Made by a program: the position numbers and the translations under genes. From Homoserinimonas sp. (GTDB taxonomy: Bacteria; Actinomycetota; Actinomycetes; Actinomycetales; Microbacteriaceae), in assembly GCA_023957835.1 (NCBI GenBank), contig JAMLGP010000001.1, positions 923,575 through 987,574 on the forward strand: DNA of 64,000 nt, in the 5' to 3' direction. The notes under the pieces are model-generated. The model saw nothing but the letters and a program-made list of their open reading frames with translations, was not told the DNA's origin and did not search any database. Positions 42,456 through 53,425 of this stretch are shown here, one piece after another (position 1 is the stretch's first letter; each line of letters starts with the position of its first letter).

Positions 42456-43207
42456 TCGCGCCCCCGGCTCTGGTTCGACTTTGCGATTGAAAGCAGGTTG
42501 TCAAGGCCCACCACCAGGCCGCGAAGCCCCGGCAGCGCCAAGAGAGACCTCTTGATTCCCGGTTCGTAAGCGCTCAGATCGTAGACCTCGTGTTCGATTC
42601 TCAGTACTTCTCCCGGAGTGCTCGCAATCACCTGCTGCCTTGCCCTCGCACCCTGAAGTCGAATGCTGTGTACCGGAACTCCAGCTATCTCGGCACCGCG
42701 CGCAGGAACTTTGGACTCCGCTCCAGTCGAGGTCGCCACCCCGCGCTCTTTGGAAATGAGTTCAGCGGTTCGAATGGCCGTGCCTGAAGGAGCGTCGAGC
42801 TTGCTGGAATCATGAGTCTCGATGATTTCGAAGTCGTCGAACCAGGGTGCGGCTTCTGCCGCGAATTTCGTGGCAAGTACAGAGCCGACAGAAAAATTCG
42901 GCACTATCGCAACGCCTGCGTCAGGAAACTTGATCATGGTCGGCTCAAGGGCTTCAATGCGTTCCGCGGTCCATCCGCTGGTGCCCACGAGAATGTTCTT
43001 CCCGCGATTCAGAGAGAACTCTACGATCGAGGGACTGGCAGAGGGCGTTGTGAAGTCGACTACGACATCCGCCTTGTCTAGTTCGCCGAGATCGCTCGTC
43101 GAGTCCAGTTTTGCGGCGAGCTCGAATTCCTCCGTGCTTTCAATGATGCGCAGGCAAAGCACTCCCATCCGCCCGGTCGCCCCGACTATGCCTATCCGAA
43201 TCGCCAC
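42452..43207 (-). CDS. dapB: 4-hydroxy-tetrahydrodipicolinate reductase
   Basis: Reduces the DapA product with NAD(P)H, 251 aa. The nucleotide loop is GATGRMG (residues 9-15). The active-site motif reads ETHDSSKLDAPSGTA. The catalytic histidine and lysine (equivalent to His159 and Lys163 in E. coli) are both present, but the usual second histidine of HH is Asp here. First gene of dapB-TPR. Confidence 0.94.
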   Translation of the reverse strand: MAIRIGIVGATGRMGVLCLRIIESTEEFELAAKLDSTSDLGELDKADVVVDFTTPSASPSIVEFSLNRGKNILVGTSGWTAERIEALEPTMIKFPDAGVAIVPNFSVGSVLATKFAAEAAPWFDDFEIIETHDSSKLDAPSGTAIRTAELISKERGVATSTGAESKVPARGAEIAGVPVHSIRLQGARARQQVIASTPGEVLRIEHEVYDLSAYEPGIKRSLLALPGLRGLVVGLDNLLSIAKSNQSRGRE

Positions 43208-43246
43208 CCGGTAAATCTACCAAGCCGATCGAATTACGCTTTGGTT

Positions 43247-43729
43247 GTGGAGTTCCGAGAAAGTCTGCCGACTGAAGAAACCGCGAGAAAACTGCTCAAC
43301 GACTATTTCCACAGTCGCGAACTCGGGTTCGTCGGGGAATCGCGGTACAAGATCGTCTTTCCCGGGGACGGGCAATTCATTCCTCCTTCGGGGGTCTTCC
43401 TGATCGTCGAGAACGAGAAAGTGGCGGTCGGATGCGGTGGCATCAGGCACATTGAATCAGGCGGAGAGTCTGAAGTCTGGTTCGAGATCAAGCACCTTTG
43501 GGTTGATCCGGCTGCAAGAGGACTCGGTCTCGGAGGAGCCCTGCTTGACGAGCTTGAATCCAGAGCGAAGTCATTCGGCGCCACCGATTGCGTGCTCGAC
43601 ACAAATTCGAGTCTTCGCGAAGCTGCCGGGCTCTATCGATCCAGAGGCTACAAAGAGATCGAACCGTACAACGACAATCCGAATGCGACCACCTGGTACC
43701 GAAAGTCGTTCGCTCGCCGGGAATTCTAG
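43247..43729 (+). CDS. GNAT-family N-acetyltransferase
   Basis: 160-aa acetyltransferase. Motif A (RGLGLGGALLDELE) binds acetyl-CoA, and a GNAT fold is clear from HLWVDPAARGLG. A TACGCT hexamer (43235-43240) lies 6 nt before a GTG, a leaderless pattern; the alternative TTG at 43241 would add two residues. Substrate is unknown. The stop shares CTAG with the phosphatase stop on the other strand. Confidence 0.82.
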   Translation: MEFRESLPTEETARKLLNDYFHSRELGFVGESRYKIVFPGDGQFIPPSGVFLIVENEKVAVGCGGIRHIESGGESEVWFEIKHLWVDPAARGLGLGGALLDELESRAKSFGATDCVLDTNSSLREAAGLYRSRGYKEIEPYNDNPNATTWYRKSFARREF

Positions 43730-44328
43730 AAGGGCTGCGCCTCGGGCAGTCCGGAACGAAGCTCAACCGGCAGGTGCCCAAGGTCGTTGTGAGTTACCAG
43801 AACCGCAGGCTTGGCTGTGCGGACCCTGATGATGGTCAACCCGCAATTGGCCTGATTTAGCCCCATCCATCTCCAGGCCGGCGCCCCGAAGACCTCGCGC
43901 ACAAACCAGGCAATTACGAAATTGTGGGTGATGAGCAGCTCGTGGCGGTCGCCTCTGGTCGGCGACAGCCACTCGGTTGTGGCATCCGCCATTTGGGCCT
44001 GCCCGGCTTCGATTTCAGCTTCGGAAATCCCTCCAAAGAAAGATTCGAAGGCCTTTGGCATGTCGGCGTCCGGGCCGGAAGGGATGCAGTCCATTAGCAG
44101 CGCGGAAGGCTTGGGCTCAAGGCCCGGCATGTCCCTCGTGAGGATTTCTGCGGTCTCCTGCGCCCGCTGCAAAGGAGAGTGCCAGGCTGCGCTAAATGGG
44201 ACTCCGGCCAGCCTTCTGGCGATTGCTCTCGCCTGCCTCTTGCCTCTCGGGGACAGCGGTCCGTCCGGCAGGCCGTGTTCGGCATCCTGCTGTTCCCCAT
44301 GCCGAACCAGGTAAAGAAATCTGGACAT
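43726..44328 (-). CDS. Histidine phosphatase (phosphoglycerate mutase-like)
   Basis: 200-aa member of the histidine phosphatase superfamily. The RHG motif LVRHGEQ starts the protein (residues 7-13), and a second histidine is in LITHNFV. The physiological substrate cannot be told from the sequence. The start is the ATG at 44328; TTG 44343 would add five residues. It follows the M16 peptidase gene by 36 bp. Confidence 0.88.
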   Translation of the reverse strand: MSRFLYLVRHGEQQDAEHGLPDGPLSPRGKRQARAIARRLAGVPFSAAWHSPLQRAQETAEILTRDMPGLEPKPSALLMDCIPSGPDADMPKAFESFFGGISEAEIEAGQAQMADATTEWLSPTRGDRHELLITHNFVIAWFVREVFGAPAWRWMGLNQANCGLTIIRVRTAKPAVLVTHNDLGHLPVELRSGLPEAQPF

Positions 44329-44364
44329 CCTTGTCCCTTTCAAACTCTTCCGAAGACCAGGTTC

Positions 44365-45720
44365 TCAGGCTGCGCTCGCCCGGGACTGGAGCTTAAGATC
44401 GGACTCTTTGAGCGAGCCGACCACGGCAAAACTCAATGGGGCCCCAGCCAGTTCGGCAGCGAGTTCTGCGACTGCCTCCGTGGTCACTTCCCCTAGTCGA
44501 CGCAGCGATTCATCGAGGTCGGAAAATTCACCCATTGTTATCTCCGCTGCCCCGAGCCTGGCCATTCTCGTGTCTGAGTCTTCCAGAGCGAGGGCCGAGG
44601 CTCCGCTTAGCTGCCCGAAAGCCCGCCGCAGTTCGGCCCCTGAAATTCCGTCGGCCGCAAGCCGCGCAAGTTCTTCGAGCATGAGATCTGCGACTTCATT
44701 CGTTTTTAAGGGTGAACAGCCCGCATAAAGACCGAATACTCCGGTGTCTGAGTAGCTGGCCGAGAACGAATAGACCGAATAGGCCAGCCCTCTACGCTCG
44801 CGAACTTCCTGAAAAAGCCTCGAAGACATCCCCCCGCCGAGGACTGAATTGAGCACCGCCATTACGCTGCGTCTCTCATCTGTGGCGGTGATTCCCGGCA
44901 TTCCAATGACCAGATTGACCTGCTCGATCGGCCGCTGAATCAGTGACAGCGGGGACGTCTCTATTGCGCCAGCAGGTTCTATAGATCTTCTCTCCTCTGG
45001 AGTCGCGGAAGGTGCACCGGCCCAGCTCGTGCCTGCAATCCCCTGCTCGACCATGGCGACCACTTCTTCATGATGCAGCGCCCCGGCAACTGTGACCACC
45101 AAATCCCGGGGTCCGTAATTCTCCTTGTAGTGCTCCCAGACTGCCGAACGCGAGACTGCCCTGATGCTCTCCTGACTTCCTCCAATCGGGCGAGCCAGAG
45201 GATGTCCCCCCAGGACCGATTCAAAGAGTCGCTCGTTCACAACGTTGGCGGGGTCGTCATCTGCCATGGCAAGTTCTTCAAGAATGACGCCTCGTTCCAC
45301 TTCGAACTCTTCGGGGTCGATTACCGAGGAAGTGATCATGTCGAACAGCACATCAATTGCCATCGGAAGATCCTGATCGCGCACCTTGGCGTAATAGCAG
45401 GTGTGCTCTTTTGCGGTCAGCGCATTGTGCTCGCCCCCTACCGCATCAAAACTGATCGCAATGTCCAGAGCGCTTCTGCCGGTGGTTCCCTTGAACAGCA
45501 AGTGTTCTAGAAAGTGAGTGGAACCGTAGTGCCCGTGGAGCTCATCCCTCGAGCCGACTGGGACCCAAAGCCCGATACTCGCGCTCCTGGCCCCGACTAC
45601 CTTCTCGGTCAGGATTCGCACCCCGTTGTCGAGAATGGTGCGCCGGATGAGACTGCCTTCGCTTGAGGTGTAGTCGAGATCTTTGAGGTCAAGAGGAAGT
45701 GCAATTGCGCCATTCATCAT
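44365..45720 (-). CDS. M16-family zinc peptidase
   Basis: 451-aa protein like mitochondrial-processing peptidase beta subunit. The inverted zinc motif HFLEH is present in STHFLEHLLFKG, with a downstream catalytic glutamate in ILEELAM. Such M16 peptidases are usually adjacent to pnp; here pnp is about 12.5 kb away (58200-60437), separated by a catabolic cluster. Confidence 0.9.
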   Translation of the reverse strand: MMNGAIALPLDLKDLDYTSSEGSLIRRTILDNGVRILTEKVVGARSASIGLWVPVGSRDELHGHYGSTHFLEHLLFKGTTGRSALDIAISFDAVGGEHNALTAKEHTCYYAKVRDQDLPMAIDVLFDMITSSVIDPEEFEVERGVILEELAMADDDPANVVNERLFESVLGGHPLARPIGGSQESIRAVSRSAVWEHYKENYGPRDLVVTVAGALHHEEVVAMVEQGIAGTSWAGAPSATPEERRSIEPAGAIETSPLSLIQRPIEQVNLVIGMPGITATDERRSVMAVLNSVLGGGMSSRLFQEVRERRGLAYSVYSFSASYSDTGVFGLYAGCSPLKTNEVADLMLEELARLAADGISGAELRRAFGQLSGASALALEDSDTRMARLGAAEITMGEFSDLDESLRRLGEVTTEAVAELAAELAGAPLSFAVVGSLKESDLKLQSRASAA

Positions 45721-45777
45721 CCTGAGCCTATGCCATCGGCCGTGCCCCAGTTCGGGGTACAAACCCAGATTAATGCG

Positions 45778-45793
45778 GACAAACAGACTTGTC
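45778..45793. promoter_or_regulatory. Possible TetR operator, left
   Basis: GACAA-ACAGAC-TTGTC is an imperfect dyad (arms 45778-45782 and 45789-45793) located between the M16 peptidase gene and the TetR gene at 46036. TetR regulators commonly bind such dyads upstream of their own gene. Supported only by symmetry and position. Confidence 0.35.
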
Positions 45794-45863
45794 TATATCA
45801 CCCTGTGCTATCGTGGGCGATCAGGAGAAGTGAGGTTGCCTTCCTGTCCTCATGATTCCGGGA

Positions 45864-45903
45864 GCCGAGCCAACTCGAGGCTCGGCGACCGGAGTTACTC
45901 CGG
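45864..45903 (+). promoter_or_regulatory. Two tandem hairpins in TetR leader
   Basis: GCCGAGCC/GGCTCGGC (45864-45871, 45879-45886; 7-nt loop) is followed closely by CCGGAG/CTCCGG (45889-45903; 3-nt loop). Both are perfect stems in the region upstream of the TetR gene. No T-run follows, so they are better explained as leader structure than as a terminator. Confidence 0.5.
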
Positions 45904-46035
45904 AAGGACTGCCAAGCTGGACGTCCTCGAGTGTGCGACTCGGGGATGGTGGTGCCGGAATCTCTCCCCCCAGATCCGGTCCGCTCCCAGTGGGTAGTGC
46001 GGATGCCTAGCCAAACTGCCAGAGGGAGCCACGCT

Positions 46036-46683
46036 GTGACGATTGTAGATACTGATCCGACGTCACAGCGTGCCCCATGGGCGAAGCAGCGCATTCTTGA
46101 CACCGCGAGCGAACTCTTCTACCGCGAGGGAATCCGCCAGGTGGGGGTCGACCGCCTGATCAGCCTTTCCGGAGTAACTAAAGCTACTTTTTACAAGCAC
46201 TACCGGGCTAAGGAGAATCTAGTAGTTGCTTATGCAAAGAACAGGCACGAGCGGGACGTAGCGAAAATCGAGTCGATTATTGAGATCTCAAAGTCCCCCA
46301 AAGAGGCAATTGCTGCAATCGTTGAGGATCTAATCGGCCAGTTCGGAGAGTTCGGGTTCCGGGGTGACGCTTATCTGAACGCTGCCGTGGAGTATCCGGA
46401 CACGCGCCATCCGATCAGGGTCGTGATTTCGACTCATCGAGACTGGTATTCCGGAGTAATCGAATCGCTGCTAACAAAGCTCGGACATCCCCTGCCCGGC
46501 GAAGGTGCGGACGACTTTGTGGCCCTGCAGGATGGTGCGATGATGGGGGCGTATGCAGGCGATTCGGTGGCCGCAGCCGGCGCACTTCGAAGAGGAGTCG
46601 ATCGGATAATTGCCGGCCGCCGAGGGAGGGGCCGAAATGGCGAACGATCCGAATTGGCAATTACCGGTAGTACCGACCTTTGA
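46036..46683 (+). CDS. TetR-family regulator, first copy
   Basis: 215-aa regulator. The HTH domain (about residues 15-62: RILDTASELFYREGIRQVGVDRLI then GVTKATFYKHYRAKE) is typical of TetR. The C-terminal ligand domain is helical. The GTG at 46036 has AGGGAG seven bases upstream. It overlaps the PEBP gene by 47 bp and faces the citE end of the catabolic operon. What it regulates is unknown; the PEBP gene and itself are the simplest targets. Confidence 0.85.
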   Translation: MTIVDTDPTSQRAPWAKQRILDTASELFYREGIRQVGVDRLISLSGVTKATFYKHYRAKENLVVAYAKNRHERDVAKIESIIEISKSPKEAIAAIVEDLIGQFGEFGFRGDAYLNAAVEYPDTRHPIRVVISTHRDWYSGVIESLLTKLGHPLPGEGADDFVALQDGAMMGAYAGDSVAAAGALRRGVDRIIAGRRGRGRNGERSELAITGSTDL

Positions 46684-47170
46684 ACTGTCGAGCCCAGAGG
46701 TTAAGCCGGGCACCTACCTTCCGGTCTGGGCGAGAGCAACCGGCGCAGGAGGCGAAGACCGTTCACCGACCCTGAGCTGGAGTGGGGCCCCGGCTGAAAC
46801 AAAGAGCTACGTGGTCACAATGTATGACCCGGATGCCCCCACCGGCAGCGGCTACTGGCACTGGGCCGTCCATGACATTCCGGCCTCAATCACCGCGCTG
46901 CCAGCGGACGCCGGCAACCCTGAATCCGGACTAATGCCAGCCGGAGCAAAGATGATCGCAAATGAGATCCGTCAGGAGAGGTTCCAGGGCGCAGCGCCGC
47001 CGGCGGGACACGGCGATCACCGCTACTTCTTCACGGTTTCCGCTCTCAATGTGGCTCGACTTGAACTGCCGGCGGGTTGCACTCCGGCAGTAATGGGCTT
47101 TGTAATGCGCAATTCGGTAATCGCGCGAGCGCAATTCTTTGCGCTGGCCAATACGCCGGCAGAAGACTAA
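46637..47170 (+). CDS. PEBP (YbhB/YbcL-like) protein
   Basis: 177-aa phosphatidylethanolamine-binding-protein fold: YVVTMYDPDAPTGSGYWHWAVHDIP carries the conserved DPDAP and HW motifs around the ligand pocket. The role in bacteria is poorly defined. The ATG at 46637 has GAGGGAGGGG upstream; the start lies within the TetR frame, so the two are overlapping and likely co-expressed. Confidence 0.87.
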   Translation: MANDPNWQLPVVPTFELSSPEVKPGTYLPVWARATGAGGEDRSPTLSWSGAPAETKSYVVTMYDPDAPTGSGYWHWAVHDIPASITALPADAGNPESGLMPAGAKMIANEIRQERFQGAAPPAGHGDHRYFFTVSALNVARLELPAGCTPAVMGFVMRNSVIARAQFFALANTPAED

Positions 47171-47184
47171 ACGGGCAGAGAGCG

Positions 47185-48003
47185 CTAAGCCCTTCGAGCA
47201 GAATCCGCTCGGCGAATGATGTTTGCCGCGTGGCGAAGTACCGGTTCGTCAATCATCTGGCCATCGTGCGCAAAGACCCCGTGCTTGCCAACTGCCGCGC
47301 CGATGACGCCCTGCGCCCAGGCGAGATCTTCCGGAGTCGGCCGGTAGGCATCGACGATCACGGGAACTTGTTTGGGATGAATGCACGCCATGGAGGCGAA
47401 TCCGCTTGCTGCGGCATCCTGGGCCTCTGCGGAAAGCCCGGCCAGATCGTCAATCACCAGGTGTACAGCATCGATTGCGGCCTTCTTGCTCGCCCCGGCA
47501 GCGAGCAGAACTGAGGATCGGGCGTGTATTGCAACGTCGCGATACCGTCCGATCTTGTCCCTGCTTGAGGAGCCTCCAAGCGAGGCGACGAGATCTTCGG
47601 CCCCCCACATTAGCGCCACCACTGATTCATGAGCCGCAAGAGCCGGGGCTGCGAGTACTCCAGCCGCGGTTTCGCAAAGGGCGATTACCGCAAACCCGTC
47701 GAGAGCGCGAAGCTGGCTTGCAGACTCAGCCTTTGCGAGCATGACGAATCGATAGTCCGTGCGCTCCAGTGCTGCCAGATCTGCATGGAAGTCCGCACTG
47801 CCCATCGGATTCACTCTGACTATGGTCCGATTCGGATCCAGCCGATGCGCGGCAAGCGCCTGCCGGGCCGCGGGCTTGTCGGCCGGCCGAACGGCATCCT
47901 CGAGGTCGAGAATCACGGCAGGAGAGCGCTCTGCCGCCTTGTCAAAGCGATCTGGCCTGTCTGCGGGGCAAAACAGCAGGGCCGGCGGAAACTCGAAACT
48001 CAC
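47185..48003 (-). CDS. citE: CitE-like beta-hydroxyacyl-CoA lyase
   Basis: 272-aa member of the HpcH/HpaI-CitE family. Metal/substrate residues are in place: DLEDAV (33-38), Arg63 of RVNP, Glu111 of CETAAG and Asp137 of WGAEDL. In M. tuberculosis the homologous CitE-like enzyme of this gene neighbourhood is reported to cleave an HMG-CoA-type intermediate of leucine breakdown and an itaconate-derived citramalyl-CoA. Last gene of the accD1-accA1-fadE-maoC-citE transcript, overlapping maoC by 4 nt. Confidence 0.88.
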   Translation of the reverse strand: MSFEFPPALLFCPADRPDRFDKAAERSPAVILDLEDAVRPADKPAARQALAAHRLDPNRTIVRVNPMGSADFHADLAALERTDYRFVMLAKAESASQLRALDGFAVIALCETAAGVLAAPALAAHESVVALMWGAEDLVASLGGSSSRDKIGRYRDVAIHARSSVLLAAGASKKAAIDAVHLVIDDLAGLSAEAQDAAASGFASMACIHPKQVPVIVDAYRPTPEDLAWAQGVIGAAVGKHGVFAHDGQMIDEPVLRHAANIIRRADSARRA

Positions 48004-48485
48004 CGTTTCTCAGTCTGGCACCAGACGAGGGTGTTGCGCACCGCCTGAGCGACCACTTCCCCGTCCTGATTCCGAGCGGTGTGTGCGAGGGTAACGATTC
48101 CCTGACCGGGGCGCGACTCCGAGAGTCGCTTCGCGGAGACTACGGTTTCTGAGTACAGGGTGTCCCCATGGTAGACCGGGTGCGGAAAACCGACTGAATC
48201 GAAGCCGAGATTTGCAACTATCGTCCCTTCGGTGAGCTGCGCTACCGAACTTCCAACCATGATCGACAAGGTGAGCATTGAGTTTACGAGCCGCTGGCCG
48301 AAGGGCTGGGTGGCAGCCCAGGCCGCGTCGAGATGCAGCGACTGGGTGTTCATGGTCATGGTTGTGAACAGAATGTTGTCCGCTTCCGACACGGTGCGGC
48401 CGGGGCGGTGCAGGTACTTTGTTCCTACCTCAAACTCCTCAAAGTAGAGTCCCCGCTGCAGAATTTCCCTGCCTGATTCAACCAT
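48000..48485 (-). CDS. MaoC-like enoyl-CoA hydratase
   Basis: 161-aa single hot-dog-fold hydratase. The family signature with catalytic Asp/His-type residues appears in RTVSEADNILFTTMTMN and later LGFDSVGFPHPVYHGDTL. In this cluster it would hydrate methylglutaconyl-CoA (leucine) or itaconyl-CoA. The assignment of substrate is by context with citE and the carboxylase. Confidence 0.86.
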   Translation of the reverse strand: MVESGREILQRGLYFEEFEVGTKYLHRPGRTVSEADNILFTTMTMNTQSLHLDAAWAATQPFGQRLVNSMLTLSIMVGSSVAQLTEGTIVANLGFDSVGFPHPVYHGDTLYSETVVSAKRLSESRPGQGIVTLAHTARNQDGEVVAQAVRNTLVWCQTEKR

Positions 48486-48496
48486 TTCTCCTCCGT

Positions 48497-48559
48497 TCAG
48501 CTTTCGAGACCGTCAGCCTTGAATTCGTCAGCCTTCGAGACCTTCAGTTTTCAAGACCC
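48497..48559. repeat. Four ~16-bp degenerate tandem repeats at fadE stop
   Basis: Units begin TCAG at 48497, 48513, 48528 and 48544 and continue YYTTCGAGACC with changes. The last unit is the 3' end of fadE including its TGA stop. On the coding strand each unit ends with CTGA, so a stop-like CTGA is repeated four times in about 63 bp downstream of fadE. Confidence 0.85.
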
Positions 48560-49698
48560 AGGGATCTTGCGATCACCATCAATTGCACTTCGTTGGTGCC
48601 TTCGCCGATTTCCAGAATCTTCGAATCCCGGTAGTGGCGGGCAACAAGGCTCTCATTCATAAATCCGTAGCCTCCGAAAATCTGTGTCGCATCCCGCGCA
48701 TTCTTCATTGCTGCGTCGCTTGCCACTAGCTTGGCCATGGCGGCCTCAGTCTTGAACTCAAGCCCCGCATCGCACTTGCGGGCGGCATCCTGCCAGGCGA
48801 GTCGGGAGGTGTAGACGCGCGACTGCATTTGGGCGATCGTGAAGGCGATGAACTGGTGGCTGCCAATTGGAACTCCGAAAACGTTGCGGGACTTCGCATA
48901 GTGCAGCGATTCTTCAAGGCAGCCTTCAGCAGCTCCGGTCGACATTGCGGCAACCGCGATTCTGCCTTCGTCAAGGGTGCGAAGGAAGTTTGCGAATCCT
49001 CTGCCGCGCTCTCCGAGCAGGTTCGCTTCCGGAACCTTCACGTCTTCAAAGGTCAGCGGGTGGGTGTCGGATGCCCGCCAGCCGACCTTGTCGTAAGCGG
49101 GCTCAACCGTGAATCCCGGCGTGCCGTGCGGAACGATGATGGTCGAGAGTTCTTTCGACTTCGATCCGTCCCTGCGCTCTCGCTCGCCGGTAACCGCGGC
49201 AACCGAGACGAACTTCGAGATCGAAGTTCCGGAGTTGGTAATGAACTGCTTGGAGCCGTTCACCGTCCACTCGCCGCCGCTGAGCGTCGCAGTGGTGCGG
49301 GTTGCACCTGCGTCCGAGCCGGCCTCCGCCTCGGTAAGTCCAAAGCCGGCGAGGGCATTTCCGGCAACGAGGTCCGGGAGCCACTGCTCCTTTTGCTCCT
49401 GTGTTCCATAGCGGAAGATAGGCATTGCACCGAGCCCGATGGCTGCTTCGAGTGTGATTGCAATCGACTGGTCCACTCTGGCGAGGGCTTCAATGGCGAG
49501 GCACAAAGCGAAGTAGTCGCCGCCCTGGCCGCCCCACTCCTCCGGGAAAGGCAGGCCGAACAGGCCGATTTCGCCCATTTGCGCCACGACATCCATCGGC
49601 AATTCGTGTCGGGAGTCTGCCTCGTAGGACCTCGGCGCGACGACGGACTCTGCAAAGTCGCGGACCATGCCCGCGAGTTCGATTTCCTCCTGAGTCAT
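48544..49698 (-). CDS. Acyl-CoA dehydrogenase (FadE19-like)
   Basis: 384-aa FAD enzyme. The C-terminal motif FGGYGFMNES has a glutamate (Glu349) at the position of the general-base Glu376 in MCAD; the isovaleryl-CoA-dehydrogenase position has Gly (LDEGR), so the active site resembles the short-/2-methyl-branched type rather than classical IVD. In this operon it would oxidise isovaleryl- or 2-methylbutyryl-CoA. The start could be ATG 49698 (4-nt overlap with accA1) or the GTG at 49710; I prefer the former. Confidence 0.88.
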   Translation of the reverse strand: MTQEEIELAGMVRDFAESVVAPRSYEADSRHELPMDVVAQMGEIGLFGLPFPEEWGGQGGDYFALCLAIEALARVDQSIAITLEAAIGLGAMPIFRYGTQEQKEQWLPDLVAGNALAGFGLTEAEAGSDAGATRTTATLSGGEWTVNGSKQFITNSGTSISKFVSVAAVTGERERRDGSKSKELSTIIVPHGTPGFTVEPAYDKVGWRASDTHPLTFEDVKVPEANLLGERGRGFANFLRTLDEGRIAVAAMSTGAAEGCLEESLHYAKSRNVFGVPIGSHQFIAFTIAQMQSRVYTSRLAWQDAARKCDAGLEFKTEAAMAKLVASDAAMKNARDATQIFGGYGFMNESLVARHYRDSKILEIGEGTNEVQLMVIARSLGLEN

Positions 49699-51745
49699 CT
49701 GGAAAGACACTTCGCTGCTCCATTCGCTGTTGCCGAGGGATCGGCAGGTTCAATTGTTTCCACGCTTGCCACGATTTCGTCCAGTTTCACGAGCTCGCCG
49801 ACTTTCACCCTGATCCTCGCAATTCCAGGGATGGGTGCGACCAGCTTGTGCTCCATCTTCATGGCTTCAATGACCACGAGAGCCTCTCCCGCCGCGACCA
49901 GCTCCCCGTCGGAAACCGGAACGCTCACCACGGTTCCAGGCATGGGAGAACGCAGCTCAGGACTTGCCGGACCATCTCCGCGCTGCAATTCGTGAAGCGC
50001 GCGGCGCACCGATTCTGATCTGCTGACAATCGTGAGCGGAATACTGAAACCCTCGAGTCCGACCCAGAGGGTGTCCGCTTCTCTCTCGAATTGCCAGTTG
50101 CGGGTTATCCCGTCGATTTCGATCTCGCCTGCAGTAGCCCGAATCTTCAGCACCGAGTCGTCAATCGTGCAAGTCTCACCGTCGAAGTACACCTCAGTTG
50201 ATCGCCTTGTCGAAGTCTCTCCCTCTGCTGCATCAACCTGTGCCCACTCGAATAGCCTGCGAGTCGGAACTCGAACTCCGCCGAAGCGCCAGCCGGGATT
50301 GCTCGTCCACGCCCCCGCGGACTGCTGCTCGGTCAGACTGAGCCAGGCAGCGGCGGCGGCAAGAAGTTCAGGATCCGGATGGCGGAAACTGAAGCCCGGA
50401 AGCTTGCGTTCGATCAGGTCGGTGTCCAGATTGCCTTCGCGGACATCCTGATCTTCGAGCAGCAGGTTCAGGTACTCGAGATTGGTCCGAAGCCCGAGAA
50501 TCGTGAATTCGGAAATTGCGGTGCCAAGACGCGATACTGCAAGTTCCCTGGTCGGAGCCCAGGCAATGACTTTTGCGAGCATCGGATCGTAGTCTGCGGG
50601 AATCTCGAGGTTCGGCATAAGGGAACTGTCGAGTCGGATTCCCTCTCCTCGCGGTTCGTGCAGCTTTAGCACCCTGCCGGTACTCGGCAGAAAGCCGCGC
50701 TCGGGATCTTCCGCGTAGACTCTCGCCTCTATTGCGTGCCCTTCAAGCCGGAGATCCTCCTGGGCGATAGTAAGAACTTCTCCCGCGGCGACCTTCAACT
50801 GCCATTCCACGAGATCCAGACCCGTGACCATTTCAGTAACCGGATGTTCGACCTGAAGCCTCGTGTTCATCTCCATGAAGAAGAACTCGTCCGGCGATTC
50901 GGCAGAGACCAGAAATTCGACCGTTCCCGCTCCGAGGTAGGAAACGCTGCGAGCCACCGTGCAGGCTGCCTCACCGATGCGGGCTCTGGTTTTCGGGCTC
51001 AGCAGCACCGACGGGGCTTCCTCGATTACCTTCTGGTGTCTGCGCTGCAGCGAGCACTCGCGCTCGCCCAGGTGGATGACGTTGCCGTGCGCATCCGCCA
51101 AGAGCTGAACTTCGATGTGCCGCGGCCTGGCAACCAGCCGCTCGAGCAGCAGGGTGTCGTCACCGAAAGAGGACTTTGCCACTCGCCTTGCAGTTGCGAG
51201 CGCCTCCGGCAATTCGGCGGCCTTGTAGACGGGAACCATGCCCTTTCCGCCGCCTCCGGCAGAGGGCTTGATGAGGATCGGAAACCCGATCTCCTCGGCA
51301 GCCTTTGCCAGTTGCAGATCGGTCATGCCGGGAGAATTGACGCCTCGAATCGTTGGTACTCCGGCAGCCGCCACGTGCTCCTTAGCCCGGATCTTGTCTC
51401 CCATCACTGCGAGCGCCTCGAGGCCCGGGCCAATGAAAACGATTCCCGCTTCTTTGCAGGCTCGCGCGAATTCGGCATTCTCAGAGAGGAATCCGTAACC
51501 GGGGTGGACGGCTTGCGCCCCCGAGTCCTTCGCGGCCTGGACCACTGCGGGAATCGAAAGGTAGCTTTGCGAGGCGATCGCCGGACCGATTCGAATCGCC
51601 TCGTCGGCCTCGGAGACATGCCTCGAATTGCGATCGGCGTCGCTGTAGACAGCAATCGAACGGATTCCCATTGCCCGCAGCGTCCGAATCACGCGGCAGG
51701 CGATTTCTCCGCGATTAGCGACCAGTACCGAGTTGAACACGCCAC

Positions 51746-51749
<4 letters not shown>
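49695..51749 (-). CDS. accA1: Acyl-CoA carboxylase alpha (biotin) subunit
   Basis: 684-aa biotin carboxylase plus biotin carrier. ATP-grasp motifs are seen in [10 protein letters not shown] and [22 protein letters not shown] is the biotin-carboxylase core. The biotinylated lysine is in EAMKM (Lys631). With the beta subunit accD1 and the surrounding genes it is most like methylcrotonyl-CoA carboxylase alpha. The GTG at 51749 overlaps the accD1 stop (GTGA). The open frame extends upstream, but that part is a shadow of accD1. Confidence 0.93.
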
Positions 51750-53353
<1,604 letters not shown>

Positions 53354-53425
53354 CGACGACTCCGAATGATTTCTCGGGCAATTGGTTGTGGACTGGCTTA
53401 TTTGGCGTTAGCCTGCTTGAACTAG

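Noticed and set aside
45830..45997. A 55-codon GTG-started frame in the leader of the first TetR, which might be a leader peptide
   Set aside because: The ribosome-binding site is only two bases from the GTG, the codon use is unlike nearby genes, and it spans the two hairpins.
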